Source: Leuctra nigra | Lineage: Eukaryota; Arthropoda; Insecta; Plecoptera; Leuctridae | Assembly (NCBI GenBank): GCA_934045905.1 | Contig: OW203770.1 | Span: 30,570,409 to 30,634,408 of the forward strand | DNA length: 64,000 nucleotides | Reading direction: 5' to 3' | In this document: in pieces, positions 1 to 11,535 of the stretch | Position numbering within the stretch: position 1 is the first letter of the stretch | Layout of the letters: every line of letters starts with the position of its first letter | Translations under genes and position numbers: made by a program | Notes under the pieces: model-generated | Told to the model about the DNA's origin: nothing | Database searches by the model: none | The model's input: the letters and a program-made list of their open reading frames with translations, nothing else

Positions 1-63
1 TAGATGTGGTGTTCCCCAGGGGTCGATCCTAGGTCCCATTCTGTTTTCAATCTTTGTACACAG
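1..63 (+). pseudogene. LINE reverse transcriptase fragment
   Basis: One frame reads GVPQGSILGPILFSIF, the conserved finger/palm segment of non-LTR (jockey/CR1-like) reverse transcriptases that precedes the catalytic box. Homology stops near position 63, where unrelated AT-rich DNA begins, and the left side runs off the window. It is a truncated relic; the clade cannot be fixed from so little sequence. Confidence 0.7.
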
Positions 64-340
64 AAAAAACTGGCTTAGTCAATATAACAAAATCCTCTTT
101 GTCATTTCTTTCTTTGTCATTATGAAAAATTAATTTGTTGATTTCACAAGGTTTTTGCCAATATGACAAAGACATCTTTGTTAAATCTAATCTAATTTCT
201 TTGTTATTATACGTTTGTCAAATGTGTGGATGTTAGTGTTGATTTAACAAAGAAAATTGTACAATTCTCATTTAACAAAGAGTGTGGTTGAATTGACAAA
301 ACACAAAAGCTGATTTAACCAATAAACATGAGACACAAGA
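64..340. repeat. AACAAAG/CTTTGTT-rich low-complexity segment
   Basis: The motif AACAAAG or TGACAAAG, or its complement, occurs about ten times in 270 bp on both strands, starting exactly where the adjacent reverse-transcriptase fragment stops. The layout resembles the short-motif interior of the TA-flanked element at 11.5-12.9 kb, although the motif differs. No clear terminal repeats were found. Confidence 0.4.
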
Positions 341-2144
341 CAGTTGAACAACTTATCAGATAAGATGACGTCACGTCGCACTAAAATATTATTGTTACCA
401 ATTTTGAGAACCTATTTTTACCTAATTTGTACGTTCTCAAATGTTCTGGTATTAGTTGATATCGTGCTTTGAACAACTAAAATCGAGTTTGATAAAATTT
501 GTGTATATAAAAACAATTTGACACGAAAATAAATAAATAAAAAAAGCACGTACAGACCTCCAAGTGGTCTTGTTTTATTCCTTTTTATCCCGTTGAAATA
601 ACTAGTGGCTCTAAAGACTCGGTTTATTATTTTAAATGCACCAAAAACCTTGATTCCTCTTTTGCATTGGTCAAAATTTTGACCCAACAATAAAATAAAA
701 TCAGGCTTAAAATGACGATCATGTTATTTTTTTGTTTTTAAAAATCGGACTCCATTTGACGTTTTTATTCAATAGAGACCGCCAAATTAGAATAGGAGCT
801 TAACGACAAGTAATTTGGCGCGAAAACGATTTCTCGGAGGTACCGACACCAATGTGCTTATAACGCGACGTGTAAACGAGATATTGAAAATCGGTTTCGT
901 ATGAACCTTCCTTAAGGTCCATTGAAGGTGATGAGATCCTCTGGAGGTTCCTAAAGTGAGTAGTTTGGGCCATATTTTTGAATAGACAACTTTTTATGTA
1001 CCGCTTGAATGTGATAAGGAACGTTATTCTCGTATTTTTTTTTATTTTTCTGGGGTAATTATACATCTAAATGTACACTTTTCTATGTAAATTTCTTACA
1101 ATTTAGCTCCGAAAACGCGGTTTAAAGATTTGTCATTTTGTTCATAAGCAATTTAAAAATTCCCTGTAAGAGATAGTCGAAAACAGACTTGTTTTTTGGA
1201 ATATACAGCTCAAAAGCTTTGAAAATGACCAAAATCCAAGTCTCTACACCCAAAATTGAGTGAGTGTGCCCAAACTCGATTTCATGTTAGAAATCCGTAT
1301 CTACCCCTGTCTGGCGCACCTTCGCCTTGTTCTCTGATCTTTGTAACGTTTGAAAAGTCGTTGAAACCTCTAAATTTGGTTGAATTTGATCACAAACGGA
1401 AGATTTAGACTCTTGATCACCTTGCCAACAATTTTTTTTATCATATTATCTATGAAAATATGATTTTTTCCCAGCATAATCTCCGTTTTTCAAATATATT
1501 GACTTTTCGAAGTGGGAAACTTGTCTATTTTCTATCCTTTACCATAATTGGAGGCACCTATCGTGATCAGCGCATATTTCTGCGTATTTTAAAGTTCTAG
1601 TGGAAATTTTAGAAAATGTTCATGTGTCAAAAACTTTAAAAAATGTGTAAATTATGTAACATTGAGGAGTTGTCATTTTAAATTTTCCCGCATCAAAGTT
1701 CGCAAAAGTTACACTGCAGCGTTACCGTCGCCTCATGAAGGTCAGAGAAAAATTGAAAAATGACAGTTGAGTGGGAAATCATGGTATTGTCCGTAAAAGT
1801 ACAGTGTAATTTTATTGATAATTGTTTCACAAATAGAATATGTGTCTCTGAAATAATACATGAACGGGATCTTATGAATTCATTGAAAAACAGCGTTCTC
1901 GAAATAAACGTTCTGAATCTCTTCAGGCAGAGGTAAGTTGTACCTACTAACCTATCACATCTACACATTAGTCGGTACTAGGTACCTACCTACCACTTTA
2001 CATTAATTAACATAGGTGCTACCTAGTATAATACTTGAAATACTATGAATAACTTCCACCTACAATGTATTTATGATACCTACTACCTACTAGTAAATAG
2101 GTATAGTACCCTAGGCTACTTAGTACCTACTAAAACTTTTACAG
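341..2144. other. AT-rich stretch with no confident gene
   Basis: Only short chance ORFs are present. A strong splice-donor-like site (CAGAG then GTAAGT) lies at 1932/1933. The frame before it is open back to 1864 and would join in phase to the exon at 2145, so a short upstream exon of gene 1 could end at 1932. It has no ATG and only a weak acceptor, so it is not called. Confidence 0.4.
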
Positions 2145-2227
2145 GAGGCTGTGTTGCTGCTTTCTGCAAATGAAACTGCGTTGTGTCTGACATTCAAAGA
2201 GAAGCAGATGACCATTCTCCTTGTATT
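2145..2227 (+). CDS. Gene 1, candidate exon a (unknown protein)
   Basis: A pyrimidine-rich tract ending in TTTTACAG precedes the exon and GTAAGT follows it. Only one of the three frames is open across the 83 nt (it begins EAVLLLSANETALC) and it ends in phase 2. The exon at 3105 needs a phase-1 predecessor, so another exon must lie between. A 17-nt candidate at 2327-2343, bordered by TTCAG and GTAGGT, has exactly the phases required but is too short to call independently. I do not recognise the protein family. Confidence 0.5.
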
Positions 2228-3104
2228 GTAAGTTTTCTTTTACTACACTTCGATTTTAAGTGTGCCAATGATTAATTAGGTACATACATTAGGTAGGTAT
2301 TAGGTATATGTTTGTTGGCTGTTCAGAACTGATCCAAACACACGTAGGTAGGTAATAAGTAAGTAAGTAAGTATGGTTAGTAAAATACCTAGTCGTCTGA
2401 GTATCTGAGTAGTCGCGCATTGAATAGTCAAGCCGACTGTGGCGGCCCCGACTGTCTTCACAGCCGTCTGCACAATCGTCATTCGTTCCTTCTCCTCCTT
2501 TGAGTTGCCTGTCGTCTGAGTAAAAGTTATAGTTCCTCACTTGCCGTCCCGGGACTATTCAAATAATATTCAAACAAACTAAAGCTTGGGTTCAAATTAT
2601 ATTCAAAATAATAGGTAGTCAGTCACCTTGACTATTCAAATGCGCGACTACTCAGATGACTAGGTATTTTACTAACCATACTTATTTGTGTGAATCCAGT
2701 CCCAGCGTTTTGACCAGTTTGAACACAGTGATCATAGAATTTTCTTGGTGTGGGTTACACATTCTAGATGCATGACTTCTGCCAGTTGCCACATGATTTA
2801 TTTTAGACATTTATATTGGTTGTCTCGCATCTTCTACGACCCAAGCTTTAGTTTGTTTATTCCGGAGGGCCATTCCACATTGACTTACCTACTTGACTTG
2901 ACTTCAGGAGGGTCAGCTGTATGGGACTCAAACCCTAGGTTTAAAATACTTAGCTTCTACTATCTTCTCATGATGCGAGTGTCAATTCAAAAAGCAATTA
3001 CAAACACCTTTGTTCCGTAACCATAAACAACTCAATACCTACCTAACCTGAATTATTGTTTTGGCTAGAATTGATCAATAAAGTAGGTTTTATCTTATTT
3101 ACAG

Positions 3105-3283
3105 GTGAGGATGTAAAAGACAGCATCGAGTGGTTAAAGAACTGCACCGAACCTTGGTCCGAGGTTGAGCGCAATTGGGCAAACACTTCCGAAGTTCGGC
3201 TCCATGAGAAGAAGAGCTCGCGTTCAATTGCAGAGTACCTTGAAGACTGGCCGGTCCTCAAGCTAACACTTGGTTACACTTTG
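3105..3283 (+). CDS. Gene 1, exon b (unknown protein)
   Basis: The exon is bounded by TTATTTACAG and GTAAGA. It enters in phase 1 and leaves in phase 0, encoding about 59 residues rich in Trp, Glu and Lys with the motifs SIEWLKNCTEPWSEVE and YLEDWPVLKL. It joins in frame to the exon at 3574. The composition looks like a soluble, helical protein. No domain is recognised. The opposite-strand ORF over the same span is a shadow. Confidence 0.7.
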
Positions 3284-3573
3284 GTAAGACTAAATTTATT
3301 ATTGTATAAGTTTTCTTCTAGTTGTCTCCCAACTTGCGAACTCAATATTACTACCTACTGTTGTAATTCTTCAATTATAACAAATCAGAAATAACTTAGA
3401 TATAAGATTTAAACACGCATTTGCCCATTTAGAGTTATTTTTTATGTGTAATAAGTGCAGTACCTACCTATAATTTCTTAAATTTTATTCACAAGTGTTT
3501 GAAGCTTTCACTTCACTTACTTTAATTTCTTTCATTGAGACCTTTATTTCATACTCTTATAATTTCCCTCTAG

Positions 3574-3740
3574 ATTAATTTTGACTTCGCTCATGCCTAC
3601 CCGGGCCGAGAGATGCGCCTGTTCCGAAATTGGACTGAATTCACAGCAAAGGCGCTTCTGATCCTTCAAACACGCAGGAAAGATGACTTCGCAGAACTCC
3701 TAGCCGATCTCGAATCTGATGAACTCTCTGAAAGTATTAA
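3574..3740 (+). CDS. Gene 1, exon c (unknown protein)
   Basis: Acceptor TTTCCCTCTAG and donor GTAAGT enclose 167 nt that are open in the frame continuing from the previous exon (phase 0 in, phase 2 out). The peptide has an aromatic-rich part (INFDFAHAYPGREMRLFRNW) followed by an acidic, probably helical end (DDFAELLADLESDELSESIK). Three successive exons with compatible phases are strong evidence for a spliced gene. The function is unknown. Confidence 0.75.
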
Positions 3741-4256
3741 GTAAGTGTGGTATATGCCCCGTATGTTCATCCCCCAGCTCCACAAATGATTATTTTGATC
3801 AGATTCAGTGAATTGTGTACACTTTTTTATTATTTGGTCACGAATTAACCTTTGATTAACTTTTGTACATTTTAAGAAGTGATGCGTAATATGCGTAGCG
3901 ACATAACGTGTAGGTAACTCCAGAACCTTTAACGCCTTGCCAAAGGTAAGCTTCATTCCCAAAGCCCAGGCGGCTCTGCTGTCTATACTTTCGCAGCGTC
4001 CCCAGTAATCTAAACTCGCTGCCTATAACTGAATGCAGTTGTTGTTTTGAGACATTTTATTGTGAACTTACAGGTGGAATATGCTGCAATAAATACATCA
4101 CTGTTGAAATTTTCCCAGATTCTGCCTGTGTTTTTGACTTCTTTGAAAAACTGGCATAAATAAAAAATTTGAGACAAATTTCCAACGGATTTACAGCCAT
4201 TTGTATTACACAATAATATTTAATAATAATAACATAATATTTTGATTAAATTATTG

Positions 4257-4655
4257 AAAGAGTGACGAAGTTTGAAAGAATTAGAAGTTCAACGATTAGG
4301 AATGAATTGGGTGTGGAGAGCTTGGGATTCAAGTAGGGAAGACAGATATTGAGGTGGTTTGGTAACAACATGAAGAGAATGGATATTGGAAGGATGGCTA
4401 GAACAGAGTTGGAATCAATAAATGTTGTAAGAAAGATAAGTGTTGGAAGGCCAAGTGCACAGTATAAGAGTTTGATTGAGGAAGATGTGAAGGCAAGAGG
4501 GCCTGGAAGATGGTTGAGGAGGAACGGCTGTGGGAGGATAACGACATATGGAATAGATAATTTAATTGTGAAGCTGGAGGTGGAAGAAATTGAAGAGGAA
4601 GAAGATTCTGAAGAAATTTCAATTGGTCCGGGTAGCCGGTTGAGACAATTGTAGC
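4257..4655 (+). pseudogene. LINE C-terminal fragment in gene 1 intron
   Basis: The frame shows the typical C-terminal tail of insect non-LTR endonuclease/reverse-transcriptase proteins: a segment like RWFGNNMKRMD followed by basic GRP-type motifs. There is an in-frame stop just before the RWFG segment. It is a dead fragment in the same orientation as the host gene. Confidence 0.6.
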
Positions 4656-5031
4656 CTTAATGTCTGGTTCGACAATGATTGTATGTAAATGTAATGCATA
4701 TAAAATATAAATTGTCTACCCCCCTGACCCAAATGTTTTTGGAAAAAATATGATTATTCAATTCAGATCTTAGGTTTGGTATAAAAAGAAGCAATACTGT
4801 GGACTACCACAAACCGTAATGTTTCACAATGTTTTCAATTTGTTTTGTTATAATAGAAATTACATTTTGACAGCCTGATGAACTTTGTTGAAAAATTAAT
4901 GAATTGTTGCTGTGTTTTTTTTAACATAATTAAGGGTTGTGAAAGTCCAAAGTACCTATTGTTTCTCTTAAGAAAAAATATGGTTGCAGGTCTCCATGCC
5001 CCTTTATACAATGCTCATTAATTTTTTCTAG

Positions 5032-5161
5032 GTGCCCGAACTGTTGCATTCTTGTTACTACTTCCTACTTGTGCCGGCCTTGCATGACCATACGTCAGAA
5101 GAAACTTTTTTGGGAGCCATCCAGTGCAGAGTCTTTGGAGTCATTCGTACATCATGTAAAG
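5032..5161 (+). CDS. Gene 1, exon d with Cys-rich motif (unknown protein)
   Basis: The exon is bounded by TTTTTTCTAG and GTATGT. Phase 2 from exon c is completed by the first G, giving Lys, and then CPNCCILVTTSYLCRPC. The CxxC...CxxC arrangement could bind a metal ion such as zinc. The exon ends in phase 0 after 130 nt. The intron before it (3741-5031) contains a LINE relic. Later exons were not identified. Confidence 0.7.
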
Positions 5162-5920
5162 GTATGTTTTTCTTGTTTTAAGAGTCGGCCGCACTCTAAG
5201 GTTAACGTTGGAAATGAAATTTCCTAAATATTGTCATGTAATTTTGAACCTTTCAAATTGTGCAAAATAACTAACATGTATAGCTAATTTTTTAGTCAAC
5301 CTAGGCAATATAAAGACCAACTTATAAATACAATATTTGAGCCCAAACAGACCCCAAAGCTGATAAATAATTACATTAGAGTCGACGTAAGATACCTGGT
5401 GGAAAGTTTTTAAGCTGTTCATAAGTAAAGTAATGACAAAATTTAGGACATAATTTCCAACGTTTACCTTCGAGGGGAGCGCAGTTGACTCATAATAGGG
5501 TAGTTCCATGATAAAATCCATTCACAAACTATAATAATAATGACAAACTTGAGTTCTTTTGTCAAGCTTTATTTATTTTTCTGAATTTTGAATACGATTT
5601 TATTGATGTAAAATATCAGTGATGATATTTATAATGTTAATAAATTGTTTTCAATAGATTGCTGGATGACTATCTTGACTTTCATGTTTCAAGGTCAATC
5701 ATACAATGGACGGATTTTAAAGTGGCCAAAGGCCATTACGGTATGATTTTTTATTTTTAAAATTTGCTGTGTTGTAACTTGATACTAGTTGAGCTCAAAT
5801 CTATTTTTCAATTATTTTTGTGATTCACCCATCTCAAGTTACATGACCTTGAATAGTTGCCGGAGTTAAAAATATAGCTCGAGTAAGCTTCAACAAACTT
5901 CCATCCATGTCACTCATTTC
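5162..5920. other. No gene recognised
   Basis: AT-rich sequence downstream of exon d, possibly intron. Weak donor- and acceptor-like sites exist, but no exon with a consistent frame could be supported. Confidence 0.4.
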
Positions 5921-6356
5921 TAGCGCTGTGCGAGATTGAAATTTTTCATGTCGAGCGAGATCGAGATTATTTCATAAAAGTCTAGCGAGATCGAGCGAGA
6001 TATTTTACCTTCGAGATCGAGAATATTCGAGCAAGATTATACTTTTTTAAAAAGATTTTTTTTGGTGGAAAAGAAACACAATGCAAATTGTCCAGCCACA
6101 CAAGAATAACATTTGATAAGTATGCAGTAACTGTCTGCTTTTTATATAAAACAATACAAATCAAATTTATGGACGATACAAAGAAAGTTAGCGTGCGTAG
6201 TCCTGTAAAAATAAAAAAAAAATTGGAAATCATGATGGGTCTTAGTTGATATGCTCGAGACTTGAAAATTCGAGATGGTAATTTGAACAAACGATCGAGA
6301 TCGAGATGGAGTTTCATATTCGAGATTCGAGAACTTTCGAGACTTGCACAGCCCTA
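5921..6356. mobile_element. Non-autonomous hAT-type element (8-bp TSD)
   Basis: The 436-bp element has imperfect TIRs starting TAGCGCTGTGCGAG on the left and, on the complementary strand, TAGGGCTGTGCAAG on the right. It is flanked by a perfect 8-bp direct repeat CTCATTTC (5913-5920 and 6357-6364). An 8-bp duplication and this TIR style fit the hAT superfamily. The interior is full of TCGAGAT-type repeats and has no coding capacity. Confidence 0.85.
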
Positions 6357-6714
6357 CTCATTTCCAAACACATCGAGATAGCGTCTTCAAATAAACATCA
6401 TCTATGATTGTGCTTATCATAATGTTTATTGTACACCCTATGCTTGTCCTTGAAATTAAGGGTTGAATATTGAGTTTATTTTTGCAATTTGCTTGGTGTT
6501 AGATGCTCGATTTACTTCCAAAGGGTTGAGAAGAACAAGTCAATTACAAGGGTTGTACCGAAAGTAATGCAAATAACTTTGCCATTAATTAAAATATATT
6601 GTTCAAATGGAACATGGTGCTAGAGTAGCTCTTCCTCTAGAGTACCTGCATAATATGATGTCACAGCTCTGACCAAAATCTCACTGGTGGACAGTTGCTT
6701 TCAGTAATATGTAA
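6357..6714. other. No gene recognised
   Basis: AT-rich DNA between the hAT element and the first copy of the CRE-site repeat family. Nothing supportable. Confidence 0.4.
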
Positions 6715-9049
6715 CCCAGAAAAAACACTCCGTGTAAAAATACCAGCCAAGTCTCTTTAACTATAAAAAAAAATAGAAGAAATCTAAAAATTCAGCACTG
6801 AAAAGGAGTGATATCAAAAAAGGAGCCAAGTCAACGAATTTTCCAAATTTTAATCGTACCATTGAAATAAAAATATCAACCTCCGAGAAATACTTAAAAA
6901 AAGGACTTGGCGCATCGTTTTTTTAAAGACACTTTTCTATCCTAAAAGTATAGGAAGAACTCTTCAAGTATATTTTCCTGAGTATATCACATTCATTATC
7001 GACGAATCATACTACGTTTTAATATAACTAGTACTCTTACCTACTGGCAGTTTTGGTATTTTGTCAATATTCAGAGGAAATAAACGGATAAACGAATAAC
7101 GAATAAACGGAAGCGGCCTAGTCTATTCGTTATTGCCACTATTTCTAGGGTCATATTAATCAATCATACTTCTCAATATCGTGACTGAGGGAAATAGCGA
7201 AAGCGCTCATTACAAGAAGGCCGTCAATGAGATTTGTATAAGTGACTAGTGCACTGAGCCATGCTGCTCAAATAATTACTGACTAGATTTTTATCTAAAG
7301 TAATACGTTATGTAATTTATGAATTTTTTTGGTATAAAATGTTAATTAATAGCAATTACTTACACGGCGAGAAGGTTCAAAGTATAATGCTGTAGTAGGT
7401 ATGTTGATGTACCCACAAAACTATAGGTACCTACCAATCACAAACACAACTGTTCTGTATTTATTGCTTGTAAGACAATGCTATGTTTCTTTGCGTACTT
7501 ATATTTAAATTTAAAATATTTTACAGAATGTTCAATATTTAATTTGAAAGTTTTGTCCCAATTTTTCTAGGCATTTCTGAACTACGTAGTATGTGAGTGG
7601 CATAAGCTTAAGAATAGAAAAATGTCTTTAAAAAAACGATGCGCCAAGTCCTTTTTTTAAGTATTTCTCGGGGGTTGATATTTTTATTTCAATGGTACGA
7701 TTAAAATTTGGAAAATTCGTTGACTTGGCTCCTTTTTTGATATCACTCCTTTTCAGTGCTGAATTTTTAAATTTCTTCTATTTTTTTTATAGTTAAAGAG
7801 ACTTGACCAGTGTTTTTTCTGGGATATCACTTCTTTTGTTAGTTTATTCATACAGCTTGTAGCACATGTCCGAGCAGGGACTAATTTCTTTAAAAAAATA
7901 CGCCTCAACCGATTTGGTTACTATGAAAAGTTGCGTTTGCTATAAGATGAAAATGATTATCCAAGAAGAATAGCTTAAGTTTCGTTATAATCGATCCAGC
8001 CGTTTTCGATACATGACGTCACTTCCGGTTTTGAAATAGCGGCCGAATTCCGGTATAGGTAATAAGAAAACAATCTAGTTTTATCTAGTTGATACCTTCA
8101 TGAACGACCATCTGAATTCCTAATCCCTATATTTCCGTAAAATCGGTCATGCCGTTTGTAATATATGACGTCACTTCCGGTTTCATTTAGTGGTTCCTGC
8201 CGCCATTTCCGGTACCATTAATTTATTTATTCATTTTTCACAATTGATTTTTCAAATAAATAGCAGAATGAATACGCAGGAGCTAGTTCAGTTGCAATCG
8301 GTACAGGCGTTTTAGATATATGACGTCACTTCAGGTTTCAGGAATGGCGGCCGAGAACACTGCTACCTTGAATATATAAATTGTATTGTCTATGTTACAA
8401 TGTAAGTTAATTATGTACGTATTTTAAGTATAATTTGTTGAAATAAGTTAAATATTGCGTATTTATGACGTCACTTCCGGTTTAGAAAATGAGAAAATAA
8501 TATTTTTTTTATTGATACTTCATATAGATGACCATCTAAATCGAATGGCGCTAATTTCGTTCAAATCGGTCTAGACGTTTTTGAGTTATGACGTCACTTC
8601 CGGTTTCAAAATGGCGGCTTCCGGTTGGTTTTATAAAAAGGCACCTCAGACGCCAAAAGTGCACATGTGGTAAAAATTTCAGGTCGATCGGTTCAGCCGT
8701 TTAGGCTGTGGCGGTGATAGCGACGTTTCGTGATATCAGAATCATCATCATCTTCAGAATCAGAAAGTGGTGTAATTTCACTGTTTTCTCGGTCCTCTAG
8801 CGCGCAAATGGCATAACCTATTGTTCCCAAATTTGGTATATGTAGTGGGGTGGGCCATAGCTCGAAATTAAGATATTTCGCAACAATGTGAGATTTACCA
8901 ATTTTGAGATCCAGTAGGCCGAAAATGCCATGTTGTTGCTTACAGTAAAAGTGTTTGGTCTGCTCCTCAGTTTATTAGGCATTTACGGTATGTTGAGTGA
9001 CTGTGAGTGTAAAGTACGACTTGGCTGGGTGGAGCGACCGCTCCACTAG
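6715..9049 (+). mobile_element. CRE/ETS/YY1-site repeat family, copy 1
   Basis: The left part is an inverted-repeat module: arms at 6715-6942 and 7613-7823, outer ends CCCAGAAAAAACAC, loop about 670 bp. The body (7824-9049) holds five perfect TGACGTCA octamers (8014, 8166, 8321, 8466, 8589) spaced 123-155 bp apart, each followed by CTTCCGG or a one-base variant and some by ATGGCGGC. The right end is a palindrome GTGGAGCG-AC-CGCTCCAC running into CTAG. No coding capacity. This is a repetitive, presumably mobile family; its superfamily is uncertain. Confidence 0.75.
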
Positions 9050-9553
9050 ATTATACATATAAAATATTTTCTATTTGAATATGTTTGCGATGGAACTTGT
9101 TGCCTATGTTTGAATAAATACACAATAGTTATCTTCGTAATATTGTTTCGTGGTCAACATATTAATTAAGTCTCATGCGTTATACCTTCTCATCATGAAA
9201 TACATTTCTAATAATCCGCATTTTATAACAAGACATTTCACAAAGTATACAGTCACATTGTATTTCTATTAAAAAATTAAACTTTATATACACTTGACAC
9301 TTCAAAAATATATAATAGTGTTCCATAGATAGTTAGTAATTATTTGAACGTCTCATGATTTCCCACAGTCAAGATCAAATTATGAAAGATACCCTTCTAA
9401 TATCACCATTATTAACAGTGCTTTAAGAATATGAGCCCACTTCCTTGATATTTAATTCTTCCACCATATTACTAATATCTATTACAACATGAAATCGTTC
9501 TTCTATCGCCATTGACAAAACTATAAAATAGCCATTACTAAAAGTAGCTTGAT
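9050..9553. repeat. Spacer between repeat copies 1 and 2, paralogous to 11.45-13.31 kb
   Basis: This 504-bp segment separates the CTAG ends of two oppositely oriented copies. Nearly the same sequence recurs at about 11455-13311, where it continues smoothly past both points where the CTAG ends sit here and is instead broken by a 1346-bp insertion. It is noncoding. Confidence 0.75.
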
Positions 9554-11163
9554 CTAGTGGAGCGGTCGCTCCACTCAGCCAAGTCGTACCGTACACTCAC
9601 AGTCACTCAACATACCGTAAATGCCTATATAAACTGAGGAGCAGACCAACTACTTTTACTGTAAGCAACAACATAGCATTTTCGGCCTACTGGATCTCAA
9701 CAATGGAAAATCTCTCATTGTTGTGAAATGTCTAAATTTGAGCTATGGCCCACCTGACAACATATACATCACGCGACAACAACCAGTCAATCCGTTTACG
9801 ACCTAGAGGGCCGTGAAAATCGTGAAATTACACCGCTTTCATCTGCTTCTTCAGATGATAATGGTGATGATGATGATGATGATATCAGAAAAGGTCGCTG
9901 TCACCGCCACAGCCTAAACGGCTTAACCGATCAACCTGAAATTTTTACCACATATGCACTTTTGGCGTCTGATGATACCTTGCCTCTTGTGATTTTTTTG
10001 TGCCGCCATTTTTAAACCGGAAGTGACGTCATACCTAAAAAACGTCTGGGTCGATTAGAACGAAATAAGCGCCATTCGATTAAGATGGTCATCTATATGA
10101 AATATCAATAATAAAATAATTATTTTCTTATTTTCTAAACCGGAAGTGACGTCATAAATACGCAATATTTAACTTTTTTCAACAAATTATACTTAAAATA
10201 CATACATAATTAACTTAAATTGTAACATAGACAATACAATTTATAAATTCAAGGTTGCAGTGTTCTCGGCCGCCATTCCTGAAACCGGAAGTGACGTCAT
10301 ATATCTAAAACGCCTGTACCGATTGCAACTGAACTAGCTCCTGCGTATTCATTCTGCTACTTATTTGAAAAATCAATTGTGAAAAATGAATAAATAAATT
10401 AACGGTACCGGAAATTGCGGCAGGAACCACTAAAAGAAACCGGAAGTGACGTCATATATTACAAACGGCATGACCGATTTTACGGAAATATAGGGATTAT
10501 GAATTCAAATGGTCGTTCATGAAGTATCAACTAGATAAAACTAGATTGTTTTCTTATTACCTGTACCGGGAATGACGTCATAAATATGCTTAATTACGTC
10601 ATAAATATGCTATATGAAACTAAATTCACCACTTTATACTTTTAAATAGATATAAGTAAACGTACATTGTAAATAATTATGAATTCAAGGTTGCAGTGTT
10701 CTCGGCCGCCATTGTTAAAACCGGAATTGACGTCATGTATCGAAAACGGCTGTACCGATTGCAACCAAATTTTGGAAATATGTAGGACTAATAATTATGA
10801 ATTCAAGACGACATTATTTTCGGCCGCCATTTCAAAACCGGAATTAACGTTATATATCGAAAACGGCTGTACCGATTGCAATCAAATTATGTAATTTTGT
10901 AGGACTTATAATTATGAATTCAAGACGACATTATTTTCGGCCGCTATTTCAAAACCGAAAGTGGCGTCATATATCGAAAACGGCTGGACCGATTGTAACG
11001 AAACTTAAGCTTTTCTTCTTGGATAATCATTTTAATCTTTTACCAAACGCAACTTTTCTTAGTACCTATCCAAATCGGTTGAGGCGTTTTTTTTCTAAGA
11101 AATTAGTCCTTGCTCGGACATGTGCTACAAGCTGTATGAATAAACTAACAAAAGAAGTGATAT
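9554..11163 (-). mobile_element. CRE/ETS/YY1-site repeat family, copy 2 body
   Basis: The reverse-oriented copy starts at CTAG (9554-9557) and the same palindrome as copy 1. It has six perfect TGACGTCA octamers (10024, 10147, 10292, 10447, 10573, 10728), most directly preceded by CCGGAA, and further decayed units up to about 10960. CCGCCATT motifs lie next to several of them. The inverted-repeat module follows at 11164. Noncoding. Confidence 0.75.
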
Positions 11164-11535
11164 CCCAGAAAAAAACACTCCGTGTAAAAAAGGCAGCCAA
11201 GTCTCTTTACTTTAAAAAAATTCAACACCGAAAAGTAGTGATATCAAAAAGGAGCCAAGTCAATGACATTTCCAAATATTTAATCGTATTTTTGAAATAA
11301 AAGAATAAACACCGAGAAATACTTTACAAAAGGACTTGGCGCATCGTTTTTTTAAAGACATTTTTCTATTCATAAGCATATGCCATTTATATACAACCGT
11401 CATTAAGAATTTTTAGAATAATAGGGAAACATCTTTCAATTACATATTATACATACCTACTGTAAAATATTTTCTATTTGAATATATACGCGATGAAACT
11501 TGTTGCCTATGTTTTCTATAAATACACAATAGTTA

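Noticed and set aside
2745..3020. 91-codon plus-strand ORF
   Set aside because: No motif, lies in a gene 1 intron and is followed directly by a supported acceptor in another frame.
8014..8596. CREB-regulated host promoter
   Set aside because: The octamers belong to a dispersed repeat with four copies and no adjacent gene start.
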